64,000 nt of DNA from contig NC_089178.1 of the NCBI RefSeq assembly GCF_947507565.1, positions 2,604,001 to 2,668,000 on the forward strand, read 5' to 3'. The notes beneath the pieces are model-generated. The model was given only the letters and a program-made list of their open reading frames with translations, had not been told where the DNA came from and made no database searches. The number at the start of each line of letters is the position of its first letter. The first letter of the stretch is position 1. Below are positions 1 through 36,587 of the stretch, piece after piece. Origin of the DNA: Oscarella lobularis (lineage: Eukaryota > Porifera > Homoscleromorpha > Homosclerophorida > Oscarellidae). The position numbers and the translations under genes are program-made.

Positions 1-81
1 TTGAGGCAGATACGCGAAATTGAATCGGTGTGCGAATCGGTCATGACAACGCTAGGATACGAAGCGTTTTCTCTTATGTAA
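1..81 (+). CDS. C-terminal end of an upstream gene, possibly a sulfotransferase
   Basis: The first 81 bases are open in frame 1 and end in TAA at 79-81, giving about 26 residues that finish in LGYEAFSLM. The pattern of a spaced Cys followed by xxxMxxLGY resembles the extreme C-terminus of Golgi carbohydrate sulfotransferases, where a similar CxxxMxxLGY block closes the domain. That is family knowledge applied to a very short stretch, so the product is a guess. The rest of the gene lies upstream of the window. It is tail-to-tail with the minus-strand membrane protein gene ending at 175. Confidence 0.4.
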   Translation: MRQIREIESVCESVMTTLGYEAFSLM

Positions 82-174
82 AGACAAACTGATGACCTCT
101 TTTTTTGGAAAAACAGGAAGAATTCTATGATGAGCTCTGAGGTACAGTTGACTGGTTCATAATTTCATTCTAAG

Positions 175-918
175 CTACACTTCTCCCCGAGGACCATTCT
201 CGATTTCGGTTCGTTCTTGGGTAATCGTCGACGAATAAGGAAGCATATAACATCCGAGATACGACGATGCCATTCCCATGACGGAAATAAACATAAGGAA
301 GCACGTCTGAACGATCATTAGATCCGTTGTCTTGCCCAGCACATCGTCGCAGTCGTCCCGAAAAATGAATTCATTCTCTCGCGATCCGTCTCCAGTCGCC
401 GGTCCGTCGGTGCAATAGCACGACGGACCGTAGTTCGTGTAATAAAAGTCCTCACGATCAAGAGTCTTGCACTCGGACAGTCCGGCGAGTTTGGACGCGA
501 CGGCGGCGCAAACGATCCCCATGGCGAGCGCGGCGAGCGTCGCGACAACGGATAAGAGTTCGTACGAGACAACGAGACAGAATTGCGCGTTGCGTCGGTA
601 CAGTGTTGAAACGATGGAAAGTCCGATCGTGGAGGCGAAGAGAAAAAGGCATCCCGGCCAGTAACTTTGAAATGCGACGTCGAGAGAGACACCGCCGACG
701 GTGATGCGTTGCGGACGCCACGATGCGGTGAGAGACAAGCCGAGAGCCATGACGACGATGCTGGCGGCTACTTGGAACCAGAACCAGCGGACGAAATGCT
801 TGAATTCGGCGAAACTTGACATTTCGTATTGGCAGCAGATTTTCGTCTCGTCTGGAGACACGGGACGGTTCATTGGGAGGGAAAAGAAAGCAGAAATTCC
901 TCTCCAAGGTGATTGCAT
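175..918 (-). CDS. Four-transmembrane protein, intronless
   Basis: One uninterrupted 247-residue frame. Four hydrophobic segments are visible at about residues 43-65, 86-107, 111-142 and 200-226. Between TM3 and TM4 lies a polar loop of about 55 residues with four or five cysteines, including a CYC pair, as expected of an extracellular disulfide-bonded loop. The N-terminal 40 residues and the short Glu/Arg-rich tail are then probably cytosolic. The layout resembles tetraspanin, MS4A or sarcospan-type proteins, but the CCG motif of true tetraspanins is absent and I do not recognise a family. A second in-frame Met at residue 33 (MSSFAEF) is an alternative start. Its start lies only 73 bp from that of the urocanase gene on the other strand. 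Confidence 0.6.
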   Translation of the reverse strand: MQSPWRGISAFFSLPMNRPVSPDETKICCQYEMSSFAEFKHFVRWFWFQVAASIVVMALGLSLTASWRPQRITVGGVSLDVAFQSYWPGCLFLFASTIGLSIVSTLYRRNAQFCLVVSYELLSVVATLAALAMGIVCAAVASKLAGLSECKTLDREDFYYTNYGPSCYCTDGPATGDGSRENEFIFRDDCDDVLGKTTDLMIVQTCFLMFISVMGMASSYLGCYMLPYSSTITQERTEIENGPRGEV

Positions 919-991
919 GCATACGTGATTTGTTTGCCTAATCTACGCGCCGTGGCAACAGACTGCGACTCGGTGCGTCTTCCATTGCGCG
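919..991. promoter_or_regulatory. Putative bidirectional promoter, 4-TM gene / UROC1
   Basis: Only 73 bp separate the start codons of two divergent genes, so both 5' ends and any core promoter must lie here or overlap the coding regions. No TATA box is apparent. The assignment is inferred from geometry alone. Confidence 0.4.
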
Positions 992-3900
992 ATGTCGTCG
1001 TTGAAAGAGATTTGCGCTGGCTTGCCTCTTCATCCTATTCCGCAGCCGCGTCCGAGAGATCCTACGGTTCCGCACGCTCCAGTTCGAACTCCGAAGCTGA
1101 CGAAAGAGGAGGAAAAGGTGCAACGACGCCAAAAAGAATAGTATCACGAGTTTATCATCGATTTGTCTTCACTAGCAAGCCCTGTGCAATGCTCTGCGAT
1201 ACTTTCCAACCGAGTTTCACGAGACACTGGCAAAGGAATTCGCCACAGAACTGGCAACGCACGGACATATCTACATGTACAGATTTAGACCAGAGATAGA
1301 TATGAGGTACGAGATAGAAAGACTGTACGATAATCTTCAGCAAAAAAATCACTCAGAGCTTATCCCATCGACGAGTATCCGACTAAAAGCAAGCAGGCAG
1401 CCGCCATCATGCACATGCTGATGAACAATTTGGATCCGCGTGTCGCTCAATATCCTCACGAATTGGTCACGTACGGTGGAAACGGTCAGGTGTTGTCCAA
1501 TTGGGCACAGGTGGGAGACGATGATCAAGCTCAATGTTGATGAGGGCACTGTACTGCTGTAGTTTTGGTTGGTTATGAATTATCTTGCTGAGATGACGAA
1601 TGAGCAGACGTTGGTGATGTGCTCGGGACATCCTCAGGGATTGTATCCTAGTTCGAAGAATGCACCGCGTTTGGTTCTCAGCAATGGAATAGTGAGGAAG
1701 AGGGGGGAGGAAGCTCTTTTTAAAAGATTTGTATGACATTTTCTCTCTGTAGGTCATCCCCAACTATTCGTCAAAGGAGCAGTATGAAAAAATGTTTGCA
1801 TTGGGCGTTTCCATGTACGTTGAGGTTCACGTCTTGGATTAGCCAGTCTATTGTAGTCCACTCTAGGTACGGGCAAATGACAGCCGGTAGTTATTGCTAC
1901 ATTGGACCGCAGGGTATTGTACATGGAACAACGGTGAGCCAGTCGTCGATTCTTCTCAGCCAGCTGCTACAACACAAGTTTCATATAGTTGACTTTGCTG
2001 AATGCTGGACGAAAATATCTAGGTGTTGAAAGTCTTGCTGGAAAAGTATAGGGTGAAGTGCTTTCATACTTTGTGTGACCAGTTTCTTTGAGGTTTTTGT
2101 CACGTCTGGGCTGGGTGGCATGAGTGGAGCTCAAGCCAAAGCAGCTGCTATTTGCGGATGTGTCGGAGTCATAGCAGAGGTTAGTATAAGATACAAAATA
2201 GAAAGTTGACACACTAGCTCATTGATAGGTCAGCGAAGCAGCGTTGAATAAGCGTTGGGAGCAAGGGTGCCAATGCGCTCACCTTACGTTATATGCATCT
2301 GACTGTTGTTCATAGGTGGCTCATGGAAAAAGCCAAAGATCTTGATGACTGTATAGCCAGAATTCGGTGAGCGCACAATGAGGGAGCGCATTTCTTCTGT
2401 GCTACGTCGTTTTTAGAGCCGCTCGTTCTGAACGACGTGCAGTCAGCATTGGCTATTTGGGAAATATAGTTGACCTCTGGTAAGATGAAATTTGAAGAAC
2501 GTGCATAATACAATGGCAGTGCCTTTATTCACATAGGGAAAAGATAGTTAGTGAACATGAAGCTACTGGCGAACTGCTGGCTGATTTGGGATCTGACCAG
2601 ACGTCTTTGCACAATCCGTACCGAGGTGGCTACTGGCCCGTTGGCGTAAGATCCTAGGCACTTCTCTTTTTACCATATAAAGTTGGGATTTTAGTTTACG
2701 TTGGAGCAAGCTCAGGATCTACTTGCAAAGGACGAGAAAAAGTTTGTTAACTTAATTCAAGAGAGGTACTGTACCAGCAATGCTTCGATTGTCAAAATAA
2801 TTCATTCATTAATTGATCGAAGCTTACGTCGTCAAGTTCGCGCTGTAAACTACTTGACATCAAAAGGAATGAAATTTTGGGATTATGGTAACGCTTTCTT
2901 GCTGGAAGCGGGAAAAGCGGGTAGGAGAAAATAGCATTAAATTTTAACGTGCAATAGCTCTTTTACAACGTAGGAGCTGAGGTCAAAAGCAAAGGCGATA
3001 ATACGTTCAGATATCCGTCGTACGTAGAAGACATCATGGGGTACGTCGAGAGCCTATGGAAGTTTTAGTTCTAACGTTTGGATGATACTTAGCGAAATCT
3101 TCTCGGGTGGTTTTGGGCCATTCAGGTAGATGATAACCATAACCACGCGTTCAGGAGAGACTCTCTCGAAAAGATTATGCCTAGATGGGTGTGCACGTCT
3201 GGGTTGGGTGTAGATTTGGAGCAGACTGATGCAATAGCGGCTCACGTTCTCGAAGGACTGGTTGCTTCAGAACGTGAGTCTCTGTTTCTCCGTGAAAACA
3301 GCGCGTAATCACGGTTCTGATAAACAGCTCCTCATGACGTCAGAATACAGTACGAAGATAACTTGAAGTGGATAAGAGAGGCTGGAAAGCACAATTTGGT
3401 ATGTTGAATTTTTTAGCATAATTTTTCTATTTGATCTCGCATGTTTTGAAGGTCGTAGGCTCCCAGGCTCGTATTTTGTACAGTGATTTATCTGGCCGAT
3501 TGGCATTGGCCAAAGCCTTCAATCAGGCCGTTTCTGAAGGAAAACTGAAAGTGCGTATGGGCAGATGTGAACTGCGGCGCGCCATCAACGTTTACTTTAG
3601 GGTCCTGTCGTAATTAGTCGAGATCATCATGATGTGAGCGGCACGGACAGGTTTTTCTTAGCAATTCCCTGTAGGTTGGTCTAGAATGGCTCCTGTTTAC
3701 GTAGTCCTTTCCGAGAAACGTCAAATATTAAGGACGGATCAATGTTTTGCGCGGGTAAATACTGTATAGCCATCACGTGGGAGGCGAAGTTAGGAAATTT
3801 CTTTAGATATGGCTGTACAGAATGTGATAGGAGACGCGTTTCGCGGGGCTACGTGGGTTGCATTGCACAATGGCGGTGGTGTTGGCTGGTATGCACTGCT

Positions 3901-4289
3901 TCGTTTAGAAAACGTTTGATGTTATTTTCTTTAGGGGAGAAGTTGTCAATGGAGGTTTTGGACTTGTTTTGGATGGAAGTGACGTAATGGGAATACGAAT
4001 GCACTCATAATATCTGTTGAGGATTATCTGTGTTGCAGGAAGCTTGTGACCGATCGAGGTCTATGCTTGTGTGGGACGTTTCAAATGGAGTATACTAAGC
4101 AGAGATTTGCTATAGTAGAGATTTTGAATTGCTGTCTTGTAGGTGACTAGAAGGGCCTGGGCAGGGCATCCAATTGCCGACAGAACGATTCGCGTTATTC
4201 AAGAAAACGGAGATTTCAACATGAGGGTCACTCTGCCGCACCACGTCGAGGATCTTTCACTTATCGACAGAGCTATGGAAGACATTTGA
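992..4289 (+). CDS. UROC1: Urocanate hydratase (urocanase)
   Basis: Cytosolic enzyme of histidine degradation that hydrates urocanate to imidazolone propionate using tightly bound NAD+. Twenty-five exons can be read by eye: 992-1117, 1176-1306, 1357-1510, 1563-1691, 1753-1814, 1867-1933, 1989-2046, 2093-2179, 2229-2266, 2316-2366, 2417-2479, 2537-2645, 2695-2765, 2823-2920, 2974-3040, 3093-3125, 3185-3272, 3328-3398, 3452-3550, 3601-3650, 3705-3754, 3807-3888, 3935-3983, 4039-4089 and 4143-4289. They sum to exactly 677 codons including the stop, i.e. 676 residues, the length I recall for the human enzyme. Hallmarks are the YGGNGQ block, [26 protein letters not shown], the glycine-rich [14 protein letters not shown] of the NAD site, GSDQTS and [11 protein letters not shown]. 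Introns are 46-61 bp. No break was seen. The next gene, MGLL, starts 80 bp after the stop on the same strand. Confidence 0.97.
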
Positions 4290-4369
4290 AGAACGCTTTG
4301 TGCCTGTGACATCATACGTTCCCTATCGAGCCGCGTAGTAGACCTACATCACGTGACTCAATTCGTGTG

Positions 4370-5462
4370 ATGGATTCCTCTACCGTCGAATCGTCTCTTA
4401 CGAATGCAAGAGGAGAGAAGTTGTTTGTCAAACGCTGGCTGCCTCGTTCCAATCCAAGGTGCCTCCTATTCCGAGTCTCAGCTAGCGGTTTCTTAGCGAC
4501 TTTAGAGCTCTTCTGTGCATTGTCCACGGCATCGGAGAACACGTTGATCGCTTCGCGGTCTTAGCCGAAGCCTTTGCCGAAAAGTCGTTCTTAGTTTTCG
4601 GCCAGGACTTAGGTAAGCGAAAAAAAGGACGACATTTTCGAATTATACTTTCTCGTCAGTGGGTCACGGTCGAAGCGAGGGCATTCGCGTCGACGTCGAC
4701 GACTTTCATTACTACGATCAGGACGTTTTGCTTCAAATCAACGAAGTACGGAAGGAACATCCAAACATTCCTCTGTTTCTTTTCGGCCAATCGATGGTAA
4801 GGAGTGGGAGTCTACTTCCGCTTAGCGCTATTTTGTTTGCTAGGGAGGCGCGGTCGCCCTGGTCACTGCTCTCAACAATCCCGAATTATTTGCAGGAGTT
4901 GTTCTCATTGCTCCGGCTATACTGATCGATCCGAAAGAAGCAACTGCTTGTCGAGTATATTCAGTGTTTTTGAAATGTCTTTTTGACTTTGAATTTTTAG
5001 ATTTTTGTTGGTCGCTTGCTAGCTTCTGTGGCTCCGCAGTTCTCTTTGGGTGTGCTACCCCCAGAGAAATTAAGTCGGAACAAGAAGGAAGTGGAGAGCT
5101 ATGTCAATGATCCCCTTGTGTGGCACGGCGGGGTGAAAGCGAGACAGGCCATGCGATCCCTCGCCGCTTTTAGGGAGATTCAAAGTCGGATGGAAGAAAT
5201 CAAGTTTTCTTTTATTGTACTTCATGGTGATGGTGATCAGGTGGTACTGAAAGCTGGATCAGAGATGCTTATCGAAAAGGCTCAGAGCGCAGACAAAACG
5301 TTTAAAGTATGGCAAAGTGGATAGACACTTGTGAACGTCTGATGGTACTGTTATGTTTAGACGTACCCTGATATGGGACACACTCTGCTTCATGAATTGG
5401 AAGACAATTCAAAAAAAGTATTGCAGGATATCATTGATTGGATTCTCTCCAGACTGGGTTAG
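4370..5462 (+). CDS. MGLL: Monoglyceride lipase-like alpha/beta hydrolase
   Basis: Serine hydrolase that splits monoacylglycerols into fatty acid and glycerol, normally membrane-associated. Six exons (4370-4458, 4506-4612, 4660-4796, 4844-4954, 5001-5306, 5361-5462) total 284 codons including the stop, i.e. 283 residues against about 300 in vertebrates. The oxyanion-side motif HGIGEH, the nucleophile elbow FGQSMGG (Ser, split by intron 3), the acid in HGDGDQV and the histidine in DMGHTLLHEL give a complete Ser-Asp-His triad in the usual order. The GHGRSEG block after exon 2 is typical of the MGLL/hydrolase_4 family. Other lysophospholipase-like members of that family cannot be excluded by eye. 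Confidence 0.9.
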
Positions 5463-5649
5463 TATGGCTTTCATGCAGCTTGATTTCTTTTTGTCTCGGT
5501 ACCTGAGTACCGGGACATAGTTTTCGGGATGTAAAAAATTACTAACGGGCGTACCGGAAAAGTGGTGGGTAGTAGGCTCTCGCGACTGGGTCCCTCAGGT
5601 GTCCGATACATTGTAGTTGTGCACCTGGGTATTTGTTAAGGTCCTTCTC

Positions 5650-6530
5650 TTTTCGTTTCGGAGAAATTTGGGTCTTTTCGTGAAACAGGATGTGACGTCA
5701 CAGAAGTTTGGAATGCTGCGGTCAGAACGGATGGTGTCATGTTTTTCGGTACACCCGTTGTGACAATGCGCTTACCTTTCGGTTTTTTCAAGGTCGTGCC
5801 GATGTGCACTTACCGTTTGCGGCGTTCAGTTTGTTGTTCCGGAGCTTGGGCAAAGTGGTGAAAACTGACATAAGAAATATGTAAGAGATATGTGCCCGTG
5901 TCTGTCGGGCTTGGTTAGGTACTGATCGCTCTTCATCATTTAATTCTATACGGGCGGGCCTGGGAGATGGCGTTGTGTCCGTCGCTGCAGCAGTTGAAGC
6001 GACGCTAAGGAGCTCAGCATTGTGACTCGCTGAAATGAGCGATGTGAATGAGGTGCGTGCGGTATTTTGTCTAGACGTGGTAGGGAGGCGTGACGGTATC
6101 AATTTTGAGATCGATTACCACCACCATTTCTCGTGGGAGCGTGGTGAGTCGCCTAAACTCACCATGGTACCAGTCAAAATAAGCGAAGCGCCTCTCTACC
6201 GTAGTCAAAATACCACGCGCCTCATTTGCCGCTCATTCAGAGTAAGCTAGTCACGCATGCTGTACTGCTTATCATAGCCTCTGCTGCTGCAGAAATGAAC
6301 GCGCCGGCATCGCCCATGATAGAATTTTTGAGCAACCTGAAGTACCTAACCAACCAAGCCCTCGACAGACACAAAAATCTCTGCCATATACATTATTTCA
6401 GTTGCCGCCACTTCGCCCATGCCCTAGAAAGAACCCAATGCTGCAAACGATAAGCGCATAAGAACTGAAAGGTATAGTTCCAAACGTCTGTGACATTTTT
6501 GAAAAGAGCGAGACCGGCCCTAACTACTAC
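5650..6530. repeat. Long imperfect inverted repeat (foldback element)
   Basis: The left arm (about 5650-6110) and the reverse complement of the right arm (about 6160-6530) align over most of their length, roughly 70% by eye with small gaps. Matching blocks read outward from the centre include AATGAGG.GCGT..GGTATTTTG with GGTAG.GAGGCG, then TGAGCG, CAGCAT..GTGACT, CTGCAGCAG, AATTCTAT, GGGCTTGGTTAGGTACT, TGTCTGTCG, AAGTGG, CGTTTGC and ACCTTTC. The centre lies near 6125-6155. Short frames inside (for example 5788-6102 minus) match nothing recognisable. It abuts the 49-bp array. It could be a non-autonomous foldback/MITE-like transposon or an old inverted duplication. No terminal target-site duplication was established. 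Confidence 0.6.
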
Positions 6531-9500
6531 ATTACAGGAGAAAAGAGTTGGCCAGTCCCTTGTAATTTTTCTGTAATTTATTACAGGAAAGAACAGTTGG
6601 CCAGTCCCTTGTAATTTTTCTGTAATTTATTACAGGAGAGAACAGTTGGCCAGTCCCTTGTAATTTCACTGTAATTTATTACACTAGAAAACAGTTGGCC
6701 AGTCTCTTGTAATTTTCCTGTAATTTATTACACTAGAAAACAGTTGGCCAGTCCCTTTTAATTTTCCTGTAATTTATTACAGGAAAGAACAGTTGGCCAG
6801 TCCCTTGTAATTTCACTGTAATTTATTACACTAGAGAACAGTTGGCCTGTCCCTTGTAATTTTTCTGTAATTTATTACAGGAGAGAAGAGTTGGCCAGTC
6901 CCTTGTAATTTTCTGTAATTTATTTACAGGAGAGAAGAGTTGGCCAGTCCCTTTTAATTTTTCTGTAATTTATTACAGGAAAGAACAGTTGGCCAGTCCC
7001 TTGTTATTTCACTGTAATTTATTACAGGAGAGAACATTTGGCCATTCCCTTGTAATTTCACTGTAATTTATTACAGGAGAGAACAGTTGGCCAGTCCTTT
7101 GTAATTTTTCTGTATTTTATTACAGGAGAAAACAGTTGGCCAGTCCCTTGTAATTTTTCTGTAATTTATTACACGAGAGAACAGTTGGCCAGTCCCTTGT
7201 AATTTCCTGTAATTTATTACAGGAAAGAACAGTTGGCCAGTCCCTTGTAATTTTCCTGTAATTTATTACAGGAAAGAACAGTTGGCCAGTCCCTTGTAAT
7301 TTCACTGTAATTTATTACACTAGAGAACAGTTGGCCTGTCCCTTGTAATTTTTCTGTAATTTATTACAGGAAAGAACAGTTGGCCAGTCCCTTGTAATTT
7401 TTCTGTAATTTATTACACGAGAGAACAGTTGGCCAGTCCCTTGTTATTTCACTGTAATTTATTACAGGAGAGAACAGTTGGCCAGTCCCTTGTTATTTCA
7501 CTGTAATTTATTACAGGAGAGAACAGTTGGCCAGTCCCTTGTAATTTTTCTGTAATTTATTACAGGAAAGAACAGTTGGCCAGTCCCTTGTAATTTCACT
7601 GTAATTTATTACAGGAAAGAACAGTTGGCCAGTCCCTTGTAATTTTACTGTAATTTATTACACTAGAGAACAGTTGGCCAGTCCCTTGTAATTTCACTGT
7701 AATTTATTACAGGAAAGAACAGTTGGCCATTCCCTTGTAATTTCACTGTAATTTATTACAGGAGAGAACAGTTGGCCAGTCCTTTGTAATTTTTCTTTAT
7801 TTTATTACAGGAGAGAACATTTGGCCATTCCCTTGTAATTTCACTGTAATTTATTACAGGAGAGAACAGTTGGCCAGTCCCTTGTAATTTCACTGTAATT
7901 TATTACACTAGAGAACAGTTGGCCTGTCCCTTGTAATTTTTCTGTAATTTATACAGGAGAGAAGAGTTGGCCAGTTCCTTGTAATTTTTCTGTAATTTAT
8001 TACAGGAAAGAACAGTTGGCCAGTCCCTTGTAATTTTTCTGTAATTTATTACAGGAGAGAACAGTTGGCCAGTCTCTTGTAATTTCCTGTAATTTATTAC
8101 AGGAAAGAACAGTTGGCCAGTCCCTTGTAATTTTCCTGTAATTTATTACAGGAAAGAACTGTTGGCCAGTCCCTTGTAATTTCACTGTAATTTATTACAC
8201 TAGAGAACAGTTGGCCAGTCCTTTGTAATTTTTCTGTAATTTATTACAGGAGAGAACAGTTGGCCAGTTCCTTGTAATTTCCTGTAATTTATTACAGGAG
8301 AGAACAGTTGGCCAGTCCTTTGTAATTTTTCTGTAATATATAGAGAACAGTTGGCCAGTCCCTTGTAATTTTCTGTAATTCTTTACAGGAGAGAACAGTT
8401 GGCCAGTCTCTTGTAATTTTCCTGTATTGTATTACAGAAAAGAACAGTTGGCCAGTCTCTTGTAATTTCACTGTAATTTATTACACTAGAGAACAGTTGG
8501 CCAGTCCCTTGTAATTTTTCTGTAATTTATTACAGGAGAGAACAGTTGGCCAGTTCCTTGTAATTTTTCTGTAATTTATTACAGGAAAGAACAGTTGGCC
8601 AGTTCCTTGTAATTTCACTGTAATTTATTACAGGAGAGAACATTTGGCCAGTCCCTTGTAATTTTTCTTAAATTTCTTACAGGAGAGAACTGTTGGCCAG
8701 CCCCTTGTAATTTCACTGTAATTTATTACAGGAGAGAACAGTTGGCCAGTCCCTTGTAATTTTTCTGTAATTTATTACAGGAGAGAACATTTGGCCATTC
8801 CCTTGTAATTTCCTGTAATTTATTACAGGAGAGAACAGTTGGCCAGTCCCTTGTAATTTTCCTGTAATTTATTACAGGAGAGAACAGTTGGCCAGTCCCT
8901 TGTAATTTCACTGTAATTTATTACACTAGAGAACAGTTGGCCTGTCCCTTGTAATTTTTCTGTAATTTATTACAGGAGAGAAGAGTTGGCCAGTCTCTTG
9001 TAATTTTTCTGTAATTTATACAGGAGAGAAGAGTTGGCCAGTCCCTTGTAATTTTTCTGTAATTTATTACAGGAAAGAACAGTTGGCCAGTCCCTTGTAA
9101 TTTTTCTGTAATTTATTACAGGAGAGAACAGTTGGCCAGTCTCTTGTAATTTCCTGTAATTTATTACAGGAAAGAACAGTTGGCCAGTCCCTTGTAATTT
9201 TCCTGTAATTTATTACAGGAAAGAACTGTTGGCCAGTCCCTTGTAATTTCACTGTAATTTATTACACTAGAGAACAGTTGGCCAGTCCCTTGTAATTTCA
9301 CTGTAATTTATTACAGTAGAGAACAGTTGGCCAGTCCTTTGTAATTTTTCTGTAATTTATTACAGGGGAGAACAATTGGCCAGTCCCTTGTAATTTCACT
9401 GTAATTTATTACACTAGAGAACAGTTGGCCAGTCCTTTGTAATTTTTCTGTAATTTATTACAGGAGAGAATATTTGGCCAGTCCCTTGTAATTTCCTGTA

Positions 9501-10650
9501 ATTTATTACAGGAGAGAACAGTTGGCCAGTCCTTTGTAATTTTTCTGTAATATATAGAGAACAGTTGGCCAGTCCCTTGTAATTTTCTGTAATTCTTTAC
9601 AGGAGAGAACAGTTGGCCAGTCTCTTGTAATTTTTCTGTAATTTATTACAGGAGAGAACAGTTGGCCAGTCCCTTGTAATTTCACTGTAATTTATTACAG
9701 GAGAGAACAGTTGGCCAGTCCCTTGTAATTTTCCTGTATTGTATTACAGAAAAGAACAGTTGGCCAGTCCCTTGTAATTTCACTGTAATTTATTACACTA
9801 GAGAACAGTTGGCCAGTCCCTTGTAATTTTTCTGTAATTTATTACAGGAGAGAACAGTTGGCCAGTTCCTTGTAATTTTTCTGTAATTTATTACAGGAAA
9901 GAACAGTTGGCCAGTTCCTTGTAATTTCACTGTAATTTATTACAGGAGAGAACATTTGGTCAGTTCCTTGTAATTTTTCTTTAATTTGTTACAGGAGAGA
10001 ACTGTTGGCCAGCCCCTTGTAATTTCACTGTAATTTATTACAGGAGAGAACAGTTGGCCAGTCCCTTGTAATTTTCCTGTAATTTATTACAGGAGAGAAC
10101 ATTTGGCCATTTCCTTGTAATTTCACTGTAATTTATTACAGGAGAGAACAGTTGGCCAGTCCTTTGTAATTTTTCTTTATTTTATTACAGAAGAGAACAG
10201 TTGGCCTTGTAATTTCATTGTAATTTATTACAGTAGAGAACAGTTGGCCAGTCCCTTGTAATTTCTCCTTAATTTATTACAGGAGAGAACATTTGGCCAT
10301 TCCCTTGTAATTTCACTGTAATTTATTACAGGAGAGAACAGTTGGCCAGTCCTTTGTAATTTTTCTTTATTTTTTTACAGAAGAGAACAGTTGGCCTTGT
10401 AATTTCATTGTAATTTATTACAGTAGAGAACAGTTGGCCAGTCCCTTGTAATTTCTCCTTAATTTATTACAGGAGAGAACAGTTGGCCAGTCCCTTGTAA
10501 TTTTTCTGTAATTTATTACAGGAAAGAACTGTTGGCCAGTCCCTTGTAATTTCACTGTAATTTATTACAGGAGAGAACAGTTGGCCAGTTCCTTGTAATT
10601 TTTCTGTAATTTATTACAGGAGAGAACAGTTGGCCAGTCCCTTGTAATTA
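6531..10650. repeat. 49-bp minisatellite array, about 85 copies
   Basis: A motif beginning ACAGTTGGCCAGTCCCTTGT and continuing into AATTTTTCTGTAATTTATTA recurs every 47-49 bp across 4.1 kb. Each unit contains the inverted pair CTGTAAT/ATTACAG around a 2-bp centre. In some variants the pairing extends to 11-bp arms beginning TTTCCTGTAAT. Two main variant classes, a TTTTCTGTAAT type and a TTCACTGTAAT type, are interspersed. Longer blocks are repeated inside the array: the stretch near 7950-8190 recurs near 9018-9255, about 1,067 bp or 22 units away. A shortened unit at about 8331 recurs at about 9544. The array lies between MGLL and the dynein gene, outside any recognised transcript. Confidence 0.97.
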
Positions 10651-10987
10651 TTGTGTATGATTGAGGAAGAGAAGAATACTTGATCATCGATGATAATATT
10701 CATCATCATCACCATCAAGTACCCTTCTCTTTTTTCCTTCACGTTGCACTCTGCTTTATATTTTACTGTTACACCTGCAATTTCATGCAAGACAAACCGA
10801 GACATTTTTCCAAACTAAAACTTGTTTCATAATTGCTCCATTTGAATTTTGCACAAAATTACTTGAATGACGTCATCACCACCATCCAACACCAAGCATT
10901 TTCTAGCATTTGCACACATCCGGTGTATCCTGGTGTATCCATGGTTCACGTGAGCAGCGAGCACGCGCCCTCGCGCCTCCGCATCGC
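10651..10987 (+). promoter_or_regulatory. Dynein heavy chain upstream region
   Basis: About 340 bp of unique sequence separates the minisatellite from the dynein start codon. It holds a perfect CRE/ATF palindrome TGACGTCA at 10868-10875, 113 bp upstream of the ATG. The frame stays open for about 26 codons before the first in-frame ATG at 10988, but contains no earlier ATG in that frame. Promoter function is inferred from position. Confidence 0.4.
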
Positions 10988-36390
<25,403 letters not shown>

Positions 36391-36587
36391 AAGTAAGATT
36401 ACCATCTGAAACTGAACTTTTTGTGTCTTGTCTAGACAATGACTTTTGATGTTGAAATTGTTCTGGTTGTTTATGTCAAATTTTTTTCTGGTTGTTTATG
36501 TCAAATTTTCTGTATCGATGGACCGATGTCATCCAATCGCATGCATGTACGGGACTTGCGTGATAGCGTCATTCCTCTTCTGCGAGA

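Noticed and set aside
5788-6102. 104-codon minus-strand frame between MGLL and the minisatellite
   Set aside because: It lies within one arm of the long inverted repeat, has no recognisable protein features and no counterpart frame in the other arm.
7120-9252. Four near-identical 61-residue open frames on the minus strand (7120, 8000, 8726, 9067)
   Set aside because: They are chance frames across four consecutive minisatellite units, begin and end at repeat variants, and have no codon or protein character of a gene.
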